A stretch of 48,781 bases of DNA, taken from the NCBI RefSeq assembly GCF_945915485.1, contig NZ_CAMEFJ010000012.1, positions 1 through 48,781 of the forward strand, written 5' to 3'. Position numbers and translations under genes: made by a program. Origin of the DNA: an uncultured Agrococcus sp. (GTDB taxonomy: Bacteria > Actinomycetota > Actinomycetes > Actinomycetales > Microbacteriaceae). A model generated the notes under the pieces. It saw only the letters and a list, made by a program, of their open reading frames with translations. It ran no database searches and was not told the DNA's origin. Below are positions 6,391 through 14,851 of the stretch, one piece after another (the first letter of the stretch is position 1; the number at the start of each line of letters is the position of its first letter).

Positions 6391-7872
6391 TTAACTCCGT
6401 CCCGTCGCGCGCAGGACGAACGCCTTGAGATCTGCTGCCTGCTGCAGTCGGCTCGCCTCGTGGACGTACATCATGTGCCCGGCCTCGTAGTAGCGGCGTT
6501 CGATGTTGTCGTGCAGGTGAGCCGGGATGGGCAGATGTGCGAGGTCGTCCTCAGCGCGCGCCGGTGGCGTGGCCCCGTCGTAGTAGCCGAAGGCGACGTG
6601 CACGAGTAGGTGCTGGTTCTGCCGCATCGAACGGGCAAGCCGGTCGGTCACGGTCGCGTACTTGTCCTTGAACTCCTCGTAGCTCCACTCCTGTATGACT
6701 CCGGGCCCGAAGACGTGGAAGGGGCTCGGGTTCTCAACGCTCAGTTCGGTGCGCAGGTAGTGCTGGTAGGCGGCGGCGTACGGCCCGAGGAACGCATCCA
6801 TGGAGGGGTCGGCATCCATGTGCTCTGCGATGCCGCTCGCAGCGGGCCCCGTGAACCGCGAGTCGAGGCGGCCGACCGTGAGCCCCTGATCGCGCAGCAG
6901 CTCACCGAAGAAGCGCCAGTGCTCGACGCGCAGGTCCGCGCGGTCGACGTAGTCTTCCGAGAGCCCCATGATGCCGGCGAGTTTCGTGACGGCGGATGCG
7001 CGCTCCGCATGCGCCAGCCGTGATCCGCGTGCGAGCACGTACGGGTAGTCGCGTGCCGCGTATTCGTCGGCTTCGGCGATGACCTCCTCGAGGGAGCGAC
7101 CGGGATGCTTGCCGTGGAAGTGAGCGGTCGCTGCGTAGAACGAGAGGTAGCGGGGATAGGCGTTGTCGTTACCGTGCGAGAAGTCGTGCAGACCGTAGTT
7201 CAGCACCGTCGAGATGAGCATGAGCCCGTTGAGATACATGCCGGAGCCCTGCAGGTGCTGGGCGAGCGCCGCGGAGCGCAGCGTGCCGTACGATTCGCCC
7301 GCCAGGAACTTCGGCGAGAGCCAACGACCCTCGACCGTGACCCACTGGCGGATGATCTCGCCGACCGACTCGATGTCGGCCTTGAAGTCGTGGAAATCTT
7401 TCGGCTTGCCGCCGTCGACAACCCGCGAATGGCCGGTGGAGACGGGGTCGATGAACACGAGGTCGCTGACCGCTAGCAGTGATTCCGCGTTGTCGGCGAT
7501 GGTATATGGAGGGGCGTGCAGGTCGCCCGCATCGCCCATGACGACGCGACGAGGGCCGAAGATGCCCATGTGCAGCCACACGCTTGCCGAGCCGGGCCCG
7601 CCGTTGAATGCGAACGTGACCGGCCGGGTCAGCGGATCGGCTCCGTCGAGCGTGTAGGCGGTCACGCCGACTCTCGCAGTTGCCGTGCGGCCACGGAAGA
7701 CGCCGTCCTCCACCTTGTCTTCGTAGAGCGTCACGAGCCCGGCCTTGGCCGTGTACTCGATAGCGCCGTCGACGGTTTCGAGCGTGTGCTGCGTTACGGA
7801 CAGCTCGTCCGGCACCACCTTCGGCTCTTCGCTCGTCCGCTCGGTCTCGATGGACGTCGTCTCGTCTGCCAT
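6391..7872 (-). CDS. S10 family serine carboxypeptidase-like peptidase
   Basis: A 493-residue alpha/beta-hydrolase of peptidase family S10. The oxyanion segment FNGGPGSASVWLHMGIFGP, the nucleophile motif GESYG, an aspartate in YYDGATPP and the histidine in YEAGHMMYVHE form the expected catalytic set in the right order. There is no signal peptide, so it should be cytosolic, unlike the secreted fungal enzymes. The start ATG 7872 follows a strong GAGGAGG site; an upstream in-frame start at 7950 would run into the divergent pyrE promoter. Physiological substrates are unknown, probably oligopeptides. Confidence 0.88.
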   Translation of the reverse strand: MADETTSIETERTSEEPKVVPDELSVTQHTLETVDGAIEYTAKAGLVTLYEDKVEDGVFRGRTATARVGVTAYTLDGADPLTRPVTFAFNGGPGSASVWLHMGIFGPRRVVMGDAGDLHAPPYTIADNAESLLAVSDLVFIDPVSTGHSRVVDGGKPKDFHDFKADIESVGEIIRQWVTVEGRWLSPKFLAGESYGTLRSAALAQHLQGSGMYLNGLMLISTVLNYGLHDFSHGNDNAYPRYLSFYAATAHFHGKHPGRSLEEVIAEADEYAARDYPYVLARGSRLAHAERASAVTKLAGIMGLSEDYVDRADLRVEHWRFFGELLRDQGLTVGRLDSRFTGPAASGIAEHMDADPSMDAFLGPYAAAYQHYLRTELSVENPSPFHVFGPGVIQEWSYEEFKDKYATVTDRLARSMRQNQHLLVHVAFGYYDGATPPARAEDDLAHLPIPAHLHDNIERRYYEAGHMMYVHEASRLQQAADLKAFVLRATGRS

Positions 7873-7970
7873 AGTGCCTCCTCGCAACGGTAGATCCGCG
7901 GGTGTCGCACAGATCGGGCCGACAGATCTGTCAGCATGCTTACGCGACATTACCGGAGTACGCTGTGCAT

Positions 7971-8519
7971 GTGACCGTGCGCGACGAACTCATCCAGCTC
8001 ATCAAGGACGAAGCCGTGTTCCACGGCGACTTCACGCTCTCGTCGGGGCGGAAGGCGAGCTATTACATCGACCTGCGCAAGCTATCGCTCGACAGCAGGG
8101 CAGCGCCGCTGATCGGCGATGTGCTGCTCGACCTCGTCGACGACCTCGAGTTCGACGCGGCCGGAGGGCTCACCCTCGGCGCGGACCCGCTCGCGAACTC
8201 GATACTGCACAGGAGTATCCATCGTGGCAAGAGCGTTGACGCCTTCGTCGTGCGCAAAGAGCCGAAGGACCACGGCCGCGGCAAGCAGGTCGAAGGGCCC
8301 GACATTGCCGGCAAGCGGGTCGTTGTCGTCGAGGACACATCGACGACCGGCGGCAGCCCGCTCCAAGCGGTGCAGGCGCTGCGACGCGAAGGCGCAGAGG
8401 TGCTCGCCGTCGCGGTCATCGTCGATCGCGCAACGGGGGCGAAAGACGTCATCGAGGCCGAGGGCGTGCCGTACAGGGCTGCGATCACTCTTGACGACCT
8501 CGGCCTGAAGCCGCAGTAA
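7971..8519 (+). CDS. pyrE: Orotate phosphoribosyltransferase
   Basis: A 182-residue enzyme that joins orotate to PRPP to form OMP in pyrimidine synthesis. FTLSSGRKASYYIDLRKL is the N-terminal orotate/PRPP region, and VVVVEDTSTTGGSPL is the PRPP-binding loop. FVVRKEPKDHGRGKQVEG is the flexible catalytic loop. The start is GTG 7971: TACGCT lies exactly 6 nt upstream, a leaderless start, so an upstream in-frame ATG at 7902 is rejected. The AEC transporter gene begins 3 bp after the stop and is probably cotranscribed. Confidence 0.93.
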   Translation: MTVRDELIQLIKDEAVFHGDFTLSSGRKASYYIDLRKLSLDSRAAPLIGDVLLDLVDDLEFDAAGGLTLGADPLANSILHRSIHRGKSVDAFVVRKEPKDHGRGKQVEGPDIAGKRVVVVEDTSTTGGSPLQAVQALRREGAEVLAVAVIVDRATGAKDVIEAEGVPYRAAITLDDLGLKPQ

Positions 8520-8522
8520 CCC

Positions 8523-9446
8523 GTGGCTGGAGTATTCACCGGCTTCGGCATCATCGCGTTCGTCATCTTCATCGGGTGGCTGCTCAGCGCACTCGGCATC
8601 GTCAGCCAGGAGGGACGGCTCGTCCTGAACAGGGTGGCGTTCTTCGCCGCGAGCCCCGCGCTGCTGTTCCTCGTGCTTTCGCGCGCCGACCTGCACGTCG
8701 TGTTCTCCGGCGTGCTGCTCGCATCCGCAGCGACAATTGCTATCGCCGCCGTCCTCTATTGGGCTATCGCACGCCTGCTGTTCACGAAGGACCCCGGCCG
8801 GCTCGTGATCGGTACGAGCGCCTCCGTGTACGCGAACATCAACAACATCGGCCTGCCGGTCGCGATCTACGTCATCGGCGATGCGCAGTACGTGGGGCCG
8901 ATGCTGATTCTGCAACTGGTCGTGATGGCCCCGATCGTGCTCGGCGCCCTCGACCTGCTGCAGCCGGGCCGGAAATCCATCGCGCGCATCCTGTTGCAGC
9001 CGGTGAGAAATCCGATCGTGATCGCTTCTGCACTCGGTGTCGTCGTCGCCGCGACCGGACTGCAGCTGCCCGAATTCGTAGAGGCTCCCCTCGAGATTCT
9101 GGGCGGTGCCGCGATTCCACTCATGCTGCTGGCCTTCGGTGTTTCGCTGCGCGGCACTCGCCCGCTCGAGCGCGGCACGGGCCGGCGCGAAGTGCTCGCC
9201 GCATCCGCGCTGAAAGCCATCGTGATGCCGGCTATCGCCTGGGTGCTCGCCACCTTCGTCTTCGGGCTCGAACCCGTGCACGTCTACGCGGTCACGGTCA
9301 TGGCCGCGCTGCCGACGGCGCAGAACATGTACCAGTACGCGTTGCGCTACAACACCGGGGAGATCATCGCGCGCGATGTGATCTTCGTGACGACGCTCGC
9401 GTCGATACCGGTCATGCTCGTCATCGCCTGGCTCGTGCACCCGTAG
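8523..9446 (+). CDS. AEC (auxin efflux carrier) family transporter
   Basis: A 307-residue integral membrane protein with about ten hydrophobic segments in two halves. Family features include INNIGLPVAIYVIGD in the first half and ALPTAQNMYQYALRYNTG in the second, where the crossover helices with N/P residues lie. Bacterial AEC members export or import organic acids such as malate; the substrate here is not evident. The start is GTG 8523, three bases after the pyrE stop, with a weak ribosome site, which suggests translational coupling to pyrE. Confidence 0.85.
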   Translation: MAGVFTGFGIIAFVIFIGWLLSALGIVSQEGRLVLNRVAFFAASPALLFLVLSRADLHVVFSGVLLASAATIAIAAVLYWAIARLLFTKDPGRLVIGTSASVYANINNIGLPVAIYVIGDAQYVGPMLILQLVVMAPIVLGALDLLQPGRKSIARILLQPVRNPIVIASALGVVVAATGLQLPEFVEAPLEILGGAAIPLMLLAFGVSLRGTRPLERGTGRREVLAASALKAIVMPAIAWVLATFVFGLEPVHVYAVTVMAALPTAQNMYQYALRYNTGEIIARDVIFVTTLASIPVMLVIAWLVHP

Positions 9447-9474
9447 CCGGGATCGCTGGCACGATGGAGTAACC

Positions 9475-10086
9475 ATGCTTCGTCTCTCGCACATGCTGTT
9501 CCGGAAGCCGCGCACGCACGTCCGCGGCAGTGTCGGCACGGGATGGCTGGGGCTGCTCGTGAGCTGGGTGTTCCTGGGAGGCGGGGTCACGCTCGCCGTC
9601 GTGTCGATCGCCGGGTTCTTCTCCGTCGATCACGGGGTCTGCGCAACCTACGACGCCGAGATCTGCAGGGTCGCGAACTTCGGGGGAGCCGCGACAGGTG
9701 TCGCAGCAGTAGCGGGAGCGGTGCTGTGGAGCATCACGATCGCTCGCGGGTTCGGGCCTCCCGCCGCATGGTGGGCGGCTCCCGGGACAGTCGGCGGCCT
9801 CGGCGTCGTCATCTTCCTGGATGCCGTCGCCGGCAGCGGGACCGTACCGTTGCCGCCGGTCTTAGTGTCGCTGGCTTTGATGGTCGTCGCCGTCGTGCTC
9901 GTCGCGCTCATCCTGCCGCAGCGGGAGCAAGCGCTCGCGGGCTGGACCCGACTCGACGGACTGGATGCCGGCGAAGTGCGGATGCGCGGCATCGATTCCG
10001 TCGTCCTGCCCGGCGCCGCAGCGGTCGCGGCAGGAGCGGGAGGGGCATTCGCGCTGCACGTGTTCCGTCTACTGACGAACACCTAA
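9475..10086 (+). CDS. Hypothetical membrane protein
   Basis: A 203-residue protein of unrecognised family with about five membrane segments: about 25-48, 66-88, 95-115, 123-145 and near the C terminus. CATYDAEICRV contains two cysteines in the first outer loop that could form a disulfide. ATG 9475 has GGAG 7 nt upstream. It follows the AEC gene after 28 bp in the same direction and may share its transcript. Its stop overlaps the end of the convergent broken lipoprotein gene. Confidence 0.65.
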   Translation: MLRLSHMLFRKPRTHVRGSVGTGWLGLLVSWVFLGGGVTLAVVSIAGFFSVDHGVCATYDAEICRVANFGGAATGVAAVAGAVLWSITIARGFGPPAAWWAAPGTVGGLGVVIFLDAVAGSGTVPLPPVLVSLALMVVAVVLVALILPQREQALAGWTRLDGLDAGEVRMRGIDSVVLPGAAAVAAGAGGAFALHVFRLLTNT

Positions 10087-10486
10087 CCCTGGGCCCCTCG
10101 TAGCGTCAGCCCGTCGGCGGTAACGCCCACATCGGCGAGTGATACCGTCAGGAGCGCGAGCGATGTCGGCGTGATCTCGCACACGATATCCGGGTCGTAG
10201 TCGACCTCTATTCGATTGCCGGGATCTCGCAGCGAGTCCGGGAGATCATCGAGTCACAGCATTCAGTCGTTGCCGGTGCACAGCGACGGGTTCGCATTCG
10301 AATCTGCAAAGGCATTGACCGCCTCACCGACACCTTCTCCTCGTGTGAACACCACGGTCAGACATCGAAGGGATGACCGATTTCGACGTTGCTCGGCTCG
10401 GCATCGTCCGGCACCGCTGTCTCGCCGCACGCGGCCAGCGCAATGGCAAGCGTGAGAGCGTGGCACGCCGATCGCGCTCGCCTCAT
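10083..10486 (-). pseudogene. Broken lipoprotein gene
   Basis: Starting at ATG 10486 the minus strand encodes a lipoprotein leader ending in LAIALAACG and runs to a TGA after about 42 codons. The reading then continues in another frame as CLTVVFTRGEGVGEAVNAF. It meets TGA twice close together, and continues as LDDLPDSLRDPGNRIEVDYD to a final TAG at 10083. The last part has coding character (IVCEITPTSLALLTVSLADVG) and resembles the C-terminal end of the lipoprotein gene just upstream (DCEWAPSTVVIMSIPLSALGV). One frameshift and two in-frame stops mark a decayed paralogue. A sequencing error could explain part of this but not all. Confidence 0.7.
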
Positions 10487-10498
10487 GATTGCCGGACC

Positions 10499-11065
10499 CT
10501 ATACGAGCCCGACGTCGTCGGCATCCACACCCAGCGCTGACAACGGAATCGACATGATGACGACGGTGCTCGGAGCCCATTCGCAATCGACGTGCTGCGC
10601 CTGCGTCGCCGTGAATCGCAGTTGCCCGTCTCCGACGTGGTCGACGCTCGGAACCATCATGCAGTCGTCGTAGCTGCCGATGAGCAGCGCTTCGTCTGCG
10701 AAGTCGGGCTGGATGGCTCGACCGTGTTCGATGAGCGGCTCGGGCAGCGCATCCACCCACACTTCCCATGCCTGAATGTTCGTGAACACCATGGCAGTCG
10801 GATGCGCGCGCATGAGGTCGCGGACGGCTTCGCTGTACCCTTCGCCGCGCGATGACGCCTGCGTCCAGATCTCCACGACTTCCCCGACGTCATAGTCGAC
10901 GTTGCCGTCCGTTCCTTCCGAAGGCGCGGGAGATTGCGTGTCGGCTGGAGGAGGAGTCGAAGAAGGCTGCAGCTGGCACCCTGCCAGGGTCAGCGCGATG
11001 GCCAATGCGACGGCCGCGAAGCGCAGGGGGCCGCGGCGTCGAGCAGCGCGAGGTTCAGGCTCCAT
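10499..11065 (-). CDS. Putative lipoprotein
   Basis: A 188-residue protein with a short basic n-region (RAARRRGPLRF), a hydrophobic core and the lipobox LTLAGC, so it is probably lipid-anchored outside the membrane. A proline/serine linker follows, then a domain of about 140 residues with no family I recognise. Two cysteine pairs (DDCMM and DCEW) could form a disulfide. ATG 11065 is preferred over GTG 11074 because TACCGT lies 7 nt upstream, a leaderless start. A broken paralogue follows 12 bp downstream. Confidence 0.7.
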   Translation of the reverse strand: MEPEPRAARRRGPLRFAAVALAIALTLAGCQLQPSSTPPPADTQSPAPSEGTDGNVDYDVGEVVEIWTQASSRGEGYSEAVRDLMRAHPTAMVFTNIQAWEVWVDALPEPLIEHGRAIQPDFADEALLIGSYDDCMMVPSVDHVGDGQLRFTATQAQHVDCEWAPSTVVIMSIPLSALGVDADDVGLV

Positions 11066-11307
11066 GTCTGCCACGGTAGGCCCTCTCGCTCGACGTTCGC
11101 TGCCTTCACGCTGATGGAAAGCTGCGAACGGTCACAGCGCTCTGCCCGGCCTGCGAGAAGCGCCGGTATCCCGTCTCGACCAGCGCAGCTGCGGCCAGCG
11201 CGAATACCACTGCCCTGCGGAGCGTTCTCGTGACGCGAGCATAAGCTCTTCCGCTGAACTAAGACCTGCGCGCGGCTGTGGGCGCCAGCAGGAGCGCCGT
11301 CGTTCCG

Positions 11308-12093
11308 TCAGCCGACGTCGCCGTTCACGAGCTCGTGCACTCCCTCGAGGATCTCGTTCGGCCGGAACGGATACTGGACGATCGAGCTACGCGATGAGAT
11401 GCCGGTCATGACGAGCACGGTATGCAGGCCGGCTTCCATACCGGCGACGATATCGGTGTCCATGCGATCGCCGATCATGCCGGTGACTTCGGAATGCGCA
11501 CCGATCTGATTCAGCGCCGATCGGAACATCATCGGATTCGGTTTGCCGACGATGTACGGCTCGCGCCCTGTCGCCTTGGTGATCAGTGCGTTGATGGCGC
11601 CGGTCGCGGGCATGATGCCGTCTCGGCTCGGCCCCGTCGCATCGGGGTTGGTGGAGATGAAGCGGGCGCCGGCCGCGATCAGGCGGATCGCTTGCGTTAT
11701 CGCCTCGAACGAATAGGTGCGCGTCTCACCGACGACGACGAAATCGGGGTCGTGATCGGTCATGGTGAAGCCGGCTTCGTGCAGCGCCGTGATCGTGCCT
11801 GCCTCCCCTATGACGAATGCCGTGCCGTCGGGCTTCTGCTGCCGCAGGAACTCGGCCGTCGCGTTCGCGCTCGTCCAGATACGCTCTTCCGGAACATCCA
11901 GGCCGGATGCGCGCAATCTGGCCGCGAGATCGCGCGGAGTGTAGATGGAGTTGTTGGTCAGCACCAGGAACTCGGTGCCATTGGCGAGCCACTGTTGAAT
12001 CAGCTCGGAGGCGCCGGGCAGTGCGTGGTTCTCATGGACGAGCACGCCGTCCATGTCGGTGAGCCAGCACTCGATATCGTCACGTGTACGCAT
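11308..12093 (-). CDS. HAD-IIA family phosphatase (NagD-like)
   Basis: A 261-residue haloacid-dehalogenase hydrolase. WLTDMDGVLVHE holds the nucleophile and general-acid aspartates, LVLTNNSIYTPRDL is motif II, and VGKPNPMMFRSAL has the motif III lysine. MIGDRMDTDIVAGMEAGL has the motif IV metal-binding aspartates. The central C2 cap domain (about 85-180) identifies the IIA subclass, which includes NagD and phosphoglycolate/4-nitrophenyl phosphatases. Likely role: dephosphorylating small metabolites, substrate unknown. TACGCT lies 6 nt before ATG 12093. The 242-bp gap upstream of the lipoprotein gene holds nothing I can support. Confidence 0.88.
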   Translation of the reverse strand: MRTRDDIECWLTDMDGVLVHENHALPGASELIQQWLANGTEFLVLTNNSIYTPRDLAARLRASGLDVPEERIWTSANATAEFLRQQKPDGTAFVIGEAGTITALHEAGFTMTDHDPDFVVVGETRTYSFEAITQAIRLIAAGARFISTNPDATGPSRDGIMPATGAINALITKATGREPYIVGKPNPMMFRSALNQIGAHSEVTGMIGDRMDTDIVAGMEAGLHTVLVMTGISSRSSIVQYPFRPNEILEGVHELVNGDVG

Positions 12094-12157
12094 GCCTCCA
12101 GCGTACTGAGCGAACGCTTCGGGCGGGAGCGTCGAGCGCGTTGGCTACTCTGGTTTC

Positions 12158-12655
12158 GTGACAGCACCAGTGATTAGGCAAGCAGTTGAAGCTGACGTTC
12201 CCGAGCTCATGGACATGATTCTCGCGCTCGCGGATCACCACGACGAAGCCGACAGCGTCAAGAACACCCCGGAACGGTTGCGGCAGAATCTGTTCTCTGA
12301 ACGCCCGCACTTCTCCGTGCACGTCGTCGAAGCTCCTGCGGACAGCGATTTCCGTCTCAACGGTTTCTCGCTCTGGTTCCCGGCCTACTCGACATGGGAG
12401 GGCGGCCGGATGATCCACATGGAAGACCTCTACGTTCGCCCCGAATCGCGCGGCACGGGTGCGGGCAAGGCGTTGCTCAGCAATCTCGCTCGCATCGCCG
12501 TCAGCGACGGCTACCTGCGCATCGAATGGATGGTGGCGAAGACGAACGAGCCGGGCATCCGCTTCTACCTCGCACAGGGCGCGAGGGCGATGAGCGAGTG
12601 GGAGAGCTATCAGGTCGACGGCGACGCTCTGCGTGCTCTCGCGGCGCAGCAGTAG
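12158..12655 (+). CDS. GNAT acetyltransferase, first of a tandem pair
   Basis: A 165-residue GNAT N-acetyltransferase. The acetyl-CoA loop is visible as LYVRPESRGTGAGKALL, preceded by the beta strand STWEGGRMIHMED and followed by RIEWMVAKTNEPGIRFYLAQGA. The STWEG...EDLYVR pattern is typical of the diamine/thialysine acetyltransferase branch, so a small amine or polyamine is a reasonable substrate guess. The GTG start at 12158 has TACTCT exactly 6 nt upstream. The protein is similar along its whole length to the next gene, which indicates tandem duplication. Confidence 0.85.
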   Translation: MTAPVIRQAVEADVPELMDMILALADHHDEADSVKNTPERLRQNLFSERPHFSVHVVEAPADSDFRLNGFSLWFPAYSTWEGGRMIHMEDLYVRPESRGTGAGKALLSNLARIAVSDGYLRIEWMVAKTNEPGIRFYLAQGARAMSEWESYQVDGDALRALAAQQ

Positions 12656-12673
12656 CGCGACTATCGTTGCCCC

Positions 12674-13171
12674 ATGAACCGGATTCGCGAAGCAGTTCCC
12701 GAGGACGTCACCGAGATCGTCGAGCTCATCGTCGAGCTTGCGGTGTACGAGCGCGAGCCCGACGCCGTGAAGCTGACCCCCGAGCGTCTCTACGAGCAAT
12801 TGTTCGGTGCATATCCCGCCATCTACGCCGACGTCGCGACAGCGCCGGAGGGCGGCGGTCGCCGGATCGACGGGTTCGCCCTCTGGTTCTTGAACTACTC
12901 GACCTGGGAGGGCGAGCACGGCATCTACCTCGAGGACCTCTACGTGCGGCAGGAAGCACGGGGCACGGGCCTCGGCAAACAGCTGCTGCTGCATCTGGCG
13001 CATATCGCGAACACGCGCGGATACAAGCGCGTCGAGTGGAGTGTGCTCAAGTGGAACACGCCGTCGATCGAGTTCTATCGCTCGCTCGGAGCGGTCGCGA
13101 TGGACGACTGGGACACGATGCGTCTGGCGGGGGATGCGCTCATGCGTTTCGGGAGCGCTGCTCGGGAGTAG
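12674..13171 (+). CDS. GNAT acetyltransferase, second of a tandem pair
   Basis: A 165-residue GNAT enzyme with LYVRQEARGTGLGKQLLLHL as the acetyl-CoA-binding segment and VEWSVLKWNTPSIEFYRSLGA as motif B. The catalytic-core layout equals that of the preceding gene, with closer likeness to spermidine/diamine acetyltransferases (TPERLYEQLFG, NYSTWEGEHGIYLEDLYV). ATG 12674 has TATCGT 6 nt upstream, so it seems to have its own leaderless promoter despite the 18-bp gap. It ends convergent with the winged-helix regulator, overlapping by 32 bp. Confidence 0.87.
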   Translation: MNRIREAVPEDVTEIVELIVELAVYEREPDAVKLTPERLYEQLFGAYPAIYADVATAPEGGGRRIDGFALWFLNYSTWEGEHGIYLEDLYVRQEARGTGLGKQLLLHLAHIANTRGYKRVEWSVLKWNTPSIEFYRSLGAVAMDDWDTMRLAGDALMRFGSAARE

Positions 13172-13454
13172 CCTCGACCAGTCGCTCGAGGGCCGCGAGA
13201 TGTGCTCTGAAGGCTCGTCGTCCCGACGCGCTGAGAGCGATACGCACAGTGTTGCGCCCCATCCGCTTGAAACGCCACTGATCTATGTAATGTGCCGCTG
13301 CCAGAGTCTCAAGCTGGTGGTTGAGCGTGGAGTCGCTCGTGCCCAGAAGGTCGCGTAGCGCAACGAAGTCCTCCTCCCTCACGGGTTCGAGGAAGGCGCA
13401 GATGCGCAGTACCGGCGGCGGGTGGATCACGGGGTCGAATCCGTCAGTTGCCAC
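13140..13454 (-). CDS. Winged-helix transcriptional regulator (HTH_34 type)
   Basis: A 104-residue single-domain DNA-binding protein. PVLRICAFLEPVREEDFVALRDLLGTSDSTLNHQLETL is the helix-turn-helix, followed by a wing (FKRMGRNTVRIALSASGRRAF). This arrangement fits the HTH_34/ArsR-like regulators of Actinobacteria. GTG 13454 is chosen since it overlaps the stop of the upstream membrane-protein gene by 11 bp, the usual coupled layout; the longer frame to 13583 is only a shadow. It probably regulates its membrane partner; no inducer can be read. Confidence 0.8.
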   Translation of the reverse strand: MATDGFDPVIHPPPVLRICAFLEPVREEDFVALRDLLGTSDSTLNHQLETLAAAHYIDQWRFKRMGRNTVRIALSASGRRAFRAHLAALERLVEATPEQRSRNA

Positions 13455-13923
13455 GGCTGACCACCTTCGCCCAGTCTCGATCCATTCGGGAACCCAGCAC
13501 GGCACTCGTGCCGAACATGGCGAACGCGAAGAGCACGGGAATCCACCAGTGTTCGAAGGCCCCGTATAGGCCTGGTCCGACACTCGTGAGCACGCAGAGG
13601 ATGAGCAGGAACCTGACCAGTTGCACTGCCATCGGTCTGGTCATCCGGTACTGGCGTCCGGCGACGGGTTGCCCCCACATGCATGCGGCCGCGATCACGA
13701 TCAGGAGCGCCGGTGGTGCCAGATAAGTCCACGGCTCGGTGAGGTAGTCACGGGATAACGGAATGAGTGCGAGGACGCCGAGAAAGCCACCGACCATGAT
13801 CCAGTAGCGACCGGGTTTGCGCAACCGCTGCTCGTTGGTCTTGCGAACGCGCTGCACTTCGTCGAGAGCTTCCTGGGCTTCTTCTCTGCTGAGTGTCCTC
13901 TCAGCCTCCTGCATGTCGCTCAC
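13444..13923 (-). CDS. Membrane protein paired with winged-helix regulator
   Basis: A 159-residue protein. A charged helix (residues 1-38, EAERTLSREEAQEALDEVQRVRKTNEQR) precedes four hydrophobic segments, including WIMVGGFLGVLALIPL and YLAPPALLIVIAAACMW. I do not recognise a named family. It is the first gene of a two-gene operon with the HTH_34 regulator. GTG 13923 has GGGAG 7 nt upstream; ATG 13914 is a possible alternative. Regulator/membrane pairs of this kind are common in Actinobacteria, but the role is unknown. Confidence 0.68.
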   Translation of the reverse strand: MSDMQEAERTLSREEAQEALDEVQRVRKTNEQRLRKPGRYWIMVGGFLGVLALIPLSRDYLTEPWTYLAPPALLIVIAAACMWGQPVAGRQYRMTRPMAVQLVRFLLILCVLTSVGPGLYGAFEHWWIPVLFAFAMFGTSAVLGSRMDRDWAKVVSRGN

Positions 13924-14068
13924 CCCTCGCTCCCGATATGTCTCCTCTGTCTAAGAAATTTTACGCGAGTCCTGTCGGAGACGGAAGCAGGATCGGGAGA
14001 TCCGACCCGCGGTGTTCTCGACTGCGCCGCGAATGCTTCCCTCGCTGCCGGTCGGATACCGTAGGGGA

Positions 14069-14692
14069 GTGAACGAGCAGGAACCGCAGCACGAGGTGGG
14101 AGTCGGCCCCTGGGAGGGCCCGTGGCCGGAGGGCGACCACTTCGACCCCGAGCTCCTCGAGCACGGTGACCGCCGCAATGTCGCCGATCACTTTCGCTAC
14201 TGGTCACTCGAGGCGATCAAGGCCGACCTCGATACCCGTCGCCACGGCTTCCACGTCGCGATCGAGAACTGGCAGCACGACATCAATATCGGGTCGATCG
14301 TCCGCACCGCGAACGCGTTCAACGCTGCCGGTGTGCACGTGGTGGGTCGCAAGCGCTGGAACCGTCGCGGCGCCATGGTCACCGACCGCTACCTGCACAT
14401 CTTCCACCACGAAACCGTCGCTGAGTTCGTGGGCTGGGCATCCGAGCGCGCGTTACCGGTCGTGGCCGTGGACACGCTGCCGGATGCCGTGCCCGTGGAG
14501 TCGCGGCCGCTGCCGGCGTCCTGCATCCTGCTGTTCGGACAAGAGGGGCCAGGTCTCAGTGCCGAAGCTGTCGCGGCAGCAGACTCGGCGGTGGTGATCC
14601 GGCAGTTCGGCTCGACGAGGTCGCTCAACGCGGCAGCGGCTGCATCGATCGTGATGCACGAGTGGGTGCGCGTGCACGCCCCTAGTGTGTAA
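14069..14692 (+). CDS. SpoU/TrmH-family RNA 2'-O-methyltransferase
   Basis: A 207-residue SPOUT enzyme that would methylate a ribose 2'-OH in tRNA or rRNA using AdoMet. The trefoil-knot motifs are present: DINIGSIVRTANAFNAAGVHVVG (motif 1), LLFGQEGPGLSAE (motif 2) and STRSLNAAAAASIVMHEW (motif 3). An N-terminal extension of about 50 residues precedes the core. The start is GTG 14069, with TACCGT exactly 6 nt upstream, rather than the longer frame from 14012. The exact RNA target cannot be told from sequence. Confidence 0.88.
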   Translation: MNEQEPQHEVGVGPWEGPWPEGDHFDPELLEHGDRRNVADHFRYWSLEAIKADLDTRRHGFHVAIENWQHDINIGSIVRTANAFNAAGVHVVGRKRWNRRGAMVTDRYLHIFHHETVAEFVGWASERALPVVAVDTLPDAVPVESRPLPASCILLFGQEGPGLSAEAVAAADSAVVIRQFGSTRSLNAAAAASIVMHEWVRVHAPSV

Positions 14693-14730
14693 CCGGTGAT
14701 CCGCAACGTGTATTGGATTATCGGTGTCCG

Positions 14731-14818
14731 TGTCACGAAATGTTGATCCGAAGGGCAGAGGCGGACCGTACGGTCAACTTTTCGTGACGATCGACCGTAC
14801 GATCAACATTTCATGACA
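14731..14818. repeat. Three-unit repeat cluster C (minus, plus, plus)
   Basis: TGTCACGAAATGTTGATC (14731-14748) is the inverted partner of GATCAACATTTCATGACA (14801-14818), with 17 of 18 bases pairing. A second plus unit lies at 14773-14788. The two plus units sit in a 25-bp direct repeat (14764-14788 and 14793-14817, 22 of 25 identical, 29-bp period), each carrying GACCGTACG. The cluster lies between the converging ends of the methyltransferase and CGNR genes, so a bidirectional terminator is one explanation. Confidence 0.7.
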
Positions 14819-14851
14819 GCCGATCCGTGACTTCGAGGATCGGAGTCGCCG

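Noticed and set aside
10280..10310. GGGTTCGCATTCGAATCT, superficially like a tRNA T-arm
   Set aside because: No acceptor, D or anticodon arms can be drawn around it, and it lies within the broken lipoprotein gene.
11112..11240. Minus-strand frame with a signal-peptide-like stretch (VVFALAAAALVE)
   Set aside because: About 30-45 codons, no ribosome site or -10 box at a start codon, and no matching downstream domain; a remnant is possible but not supported.
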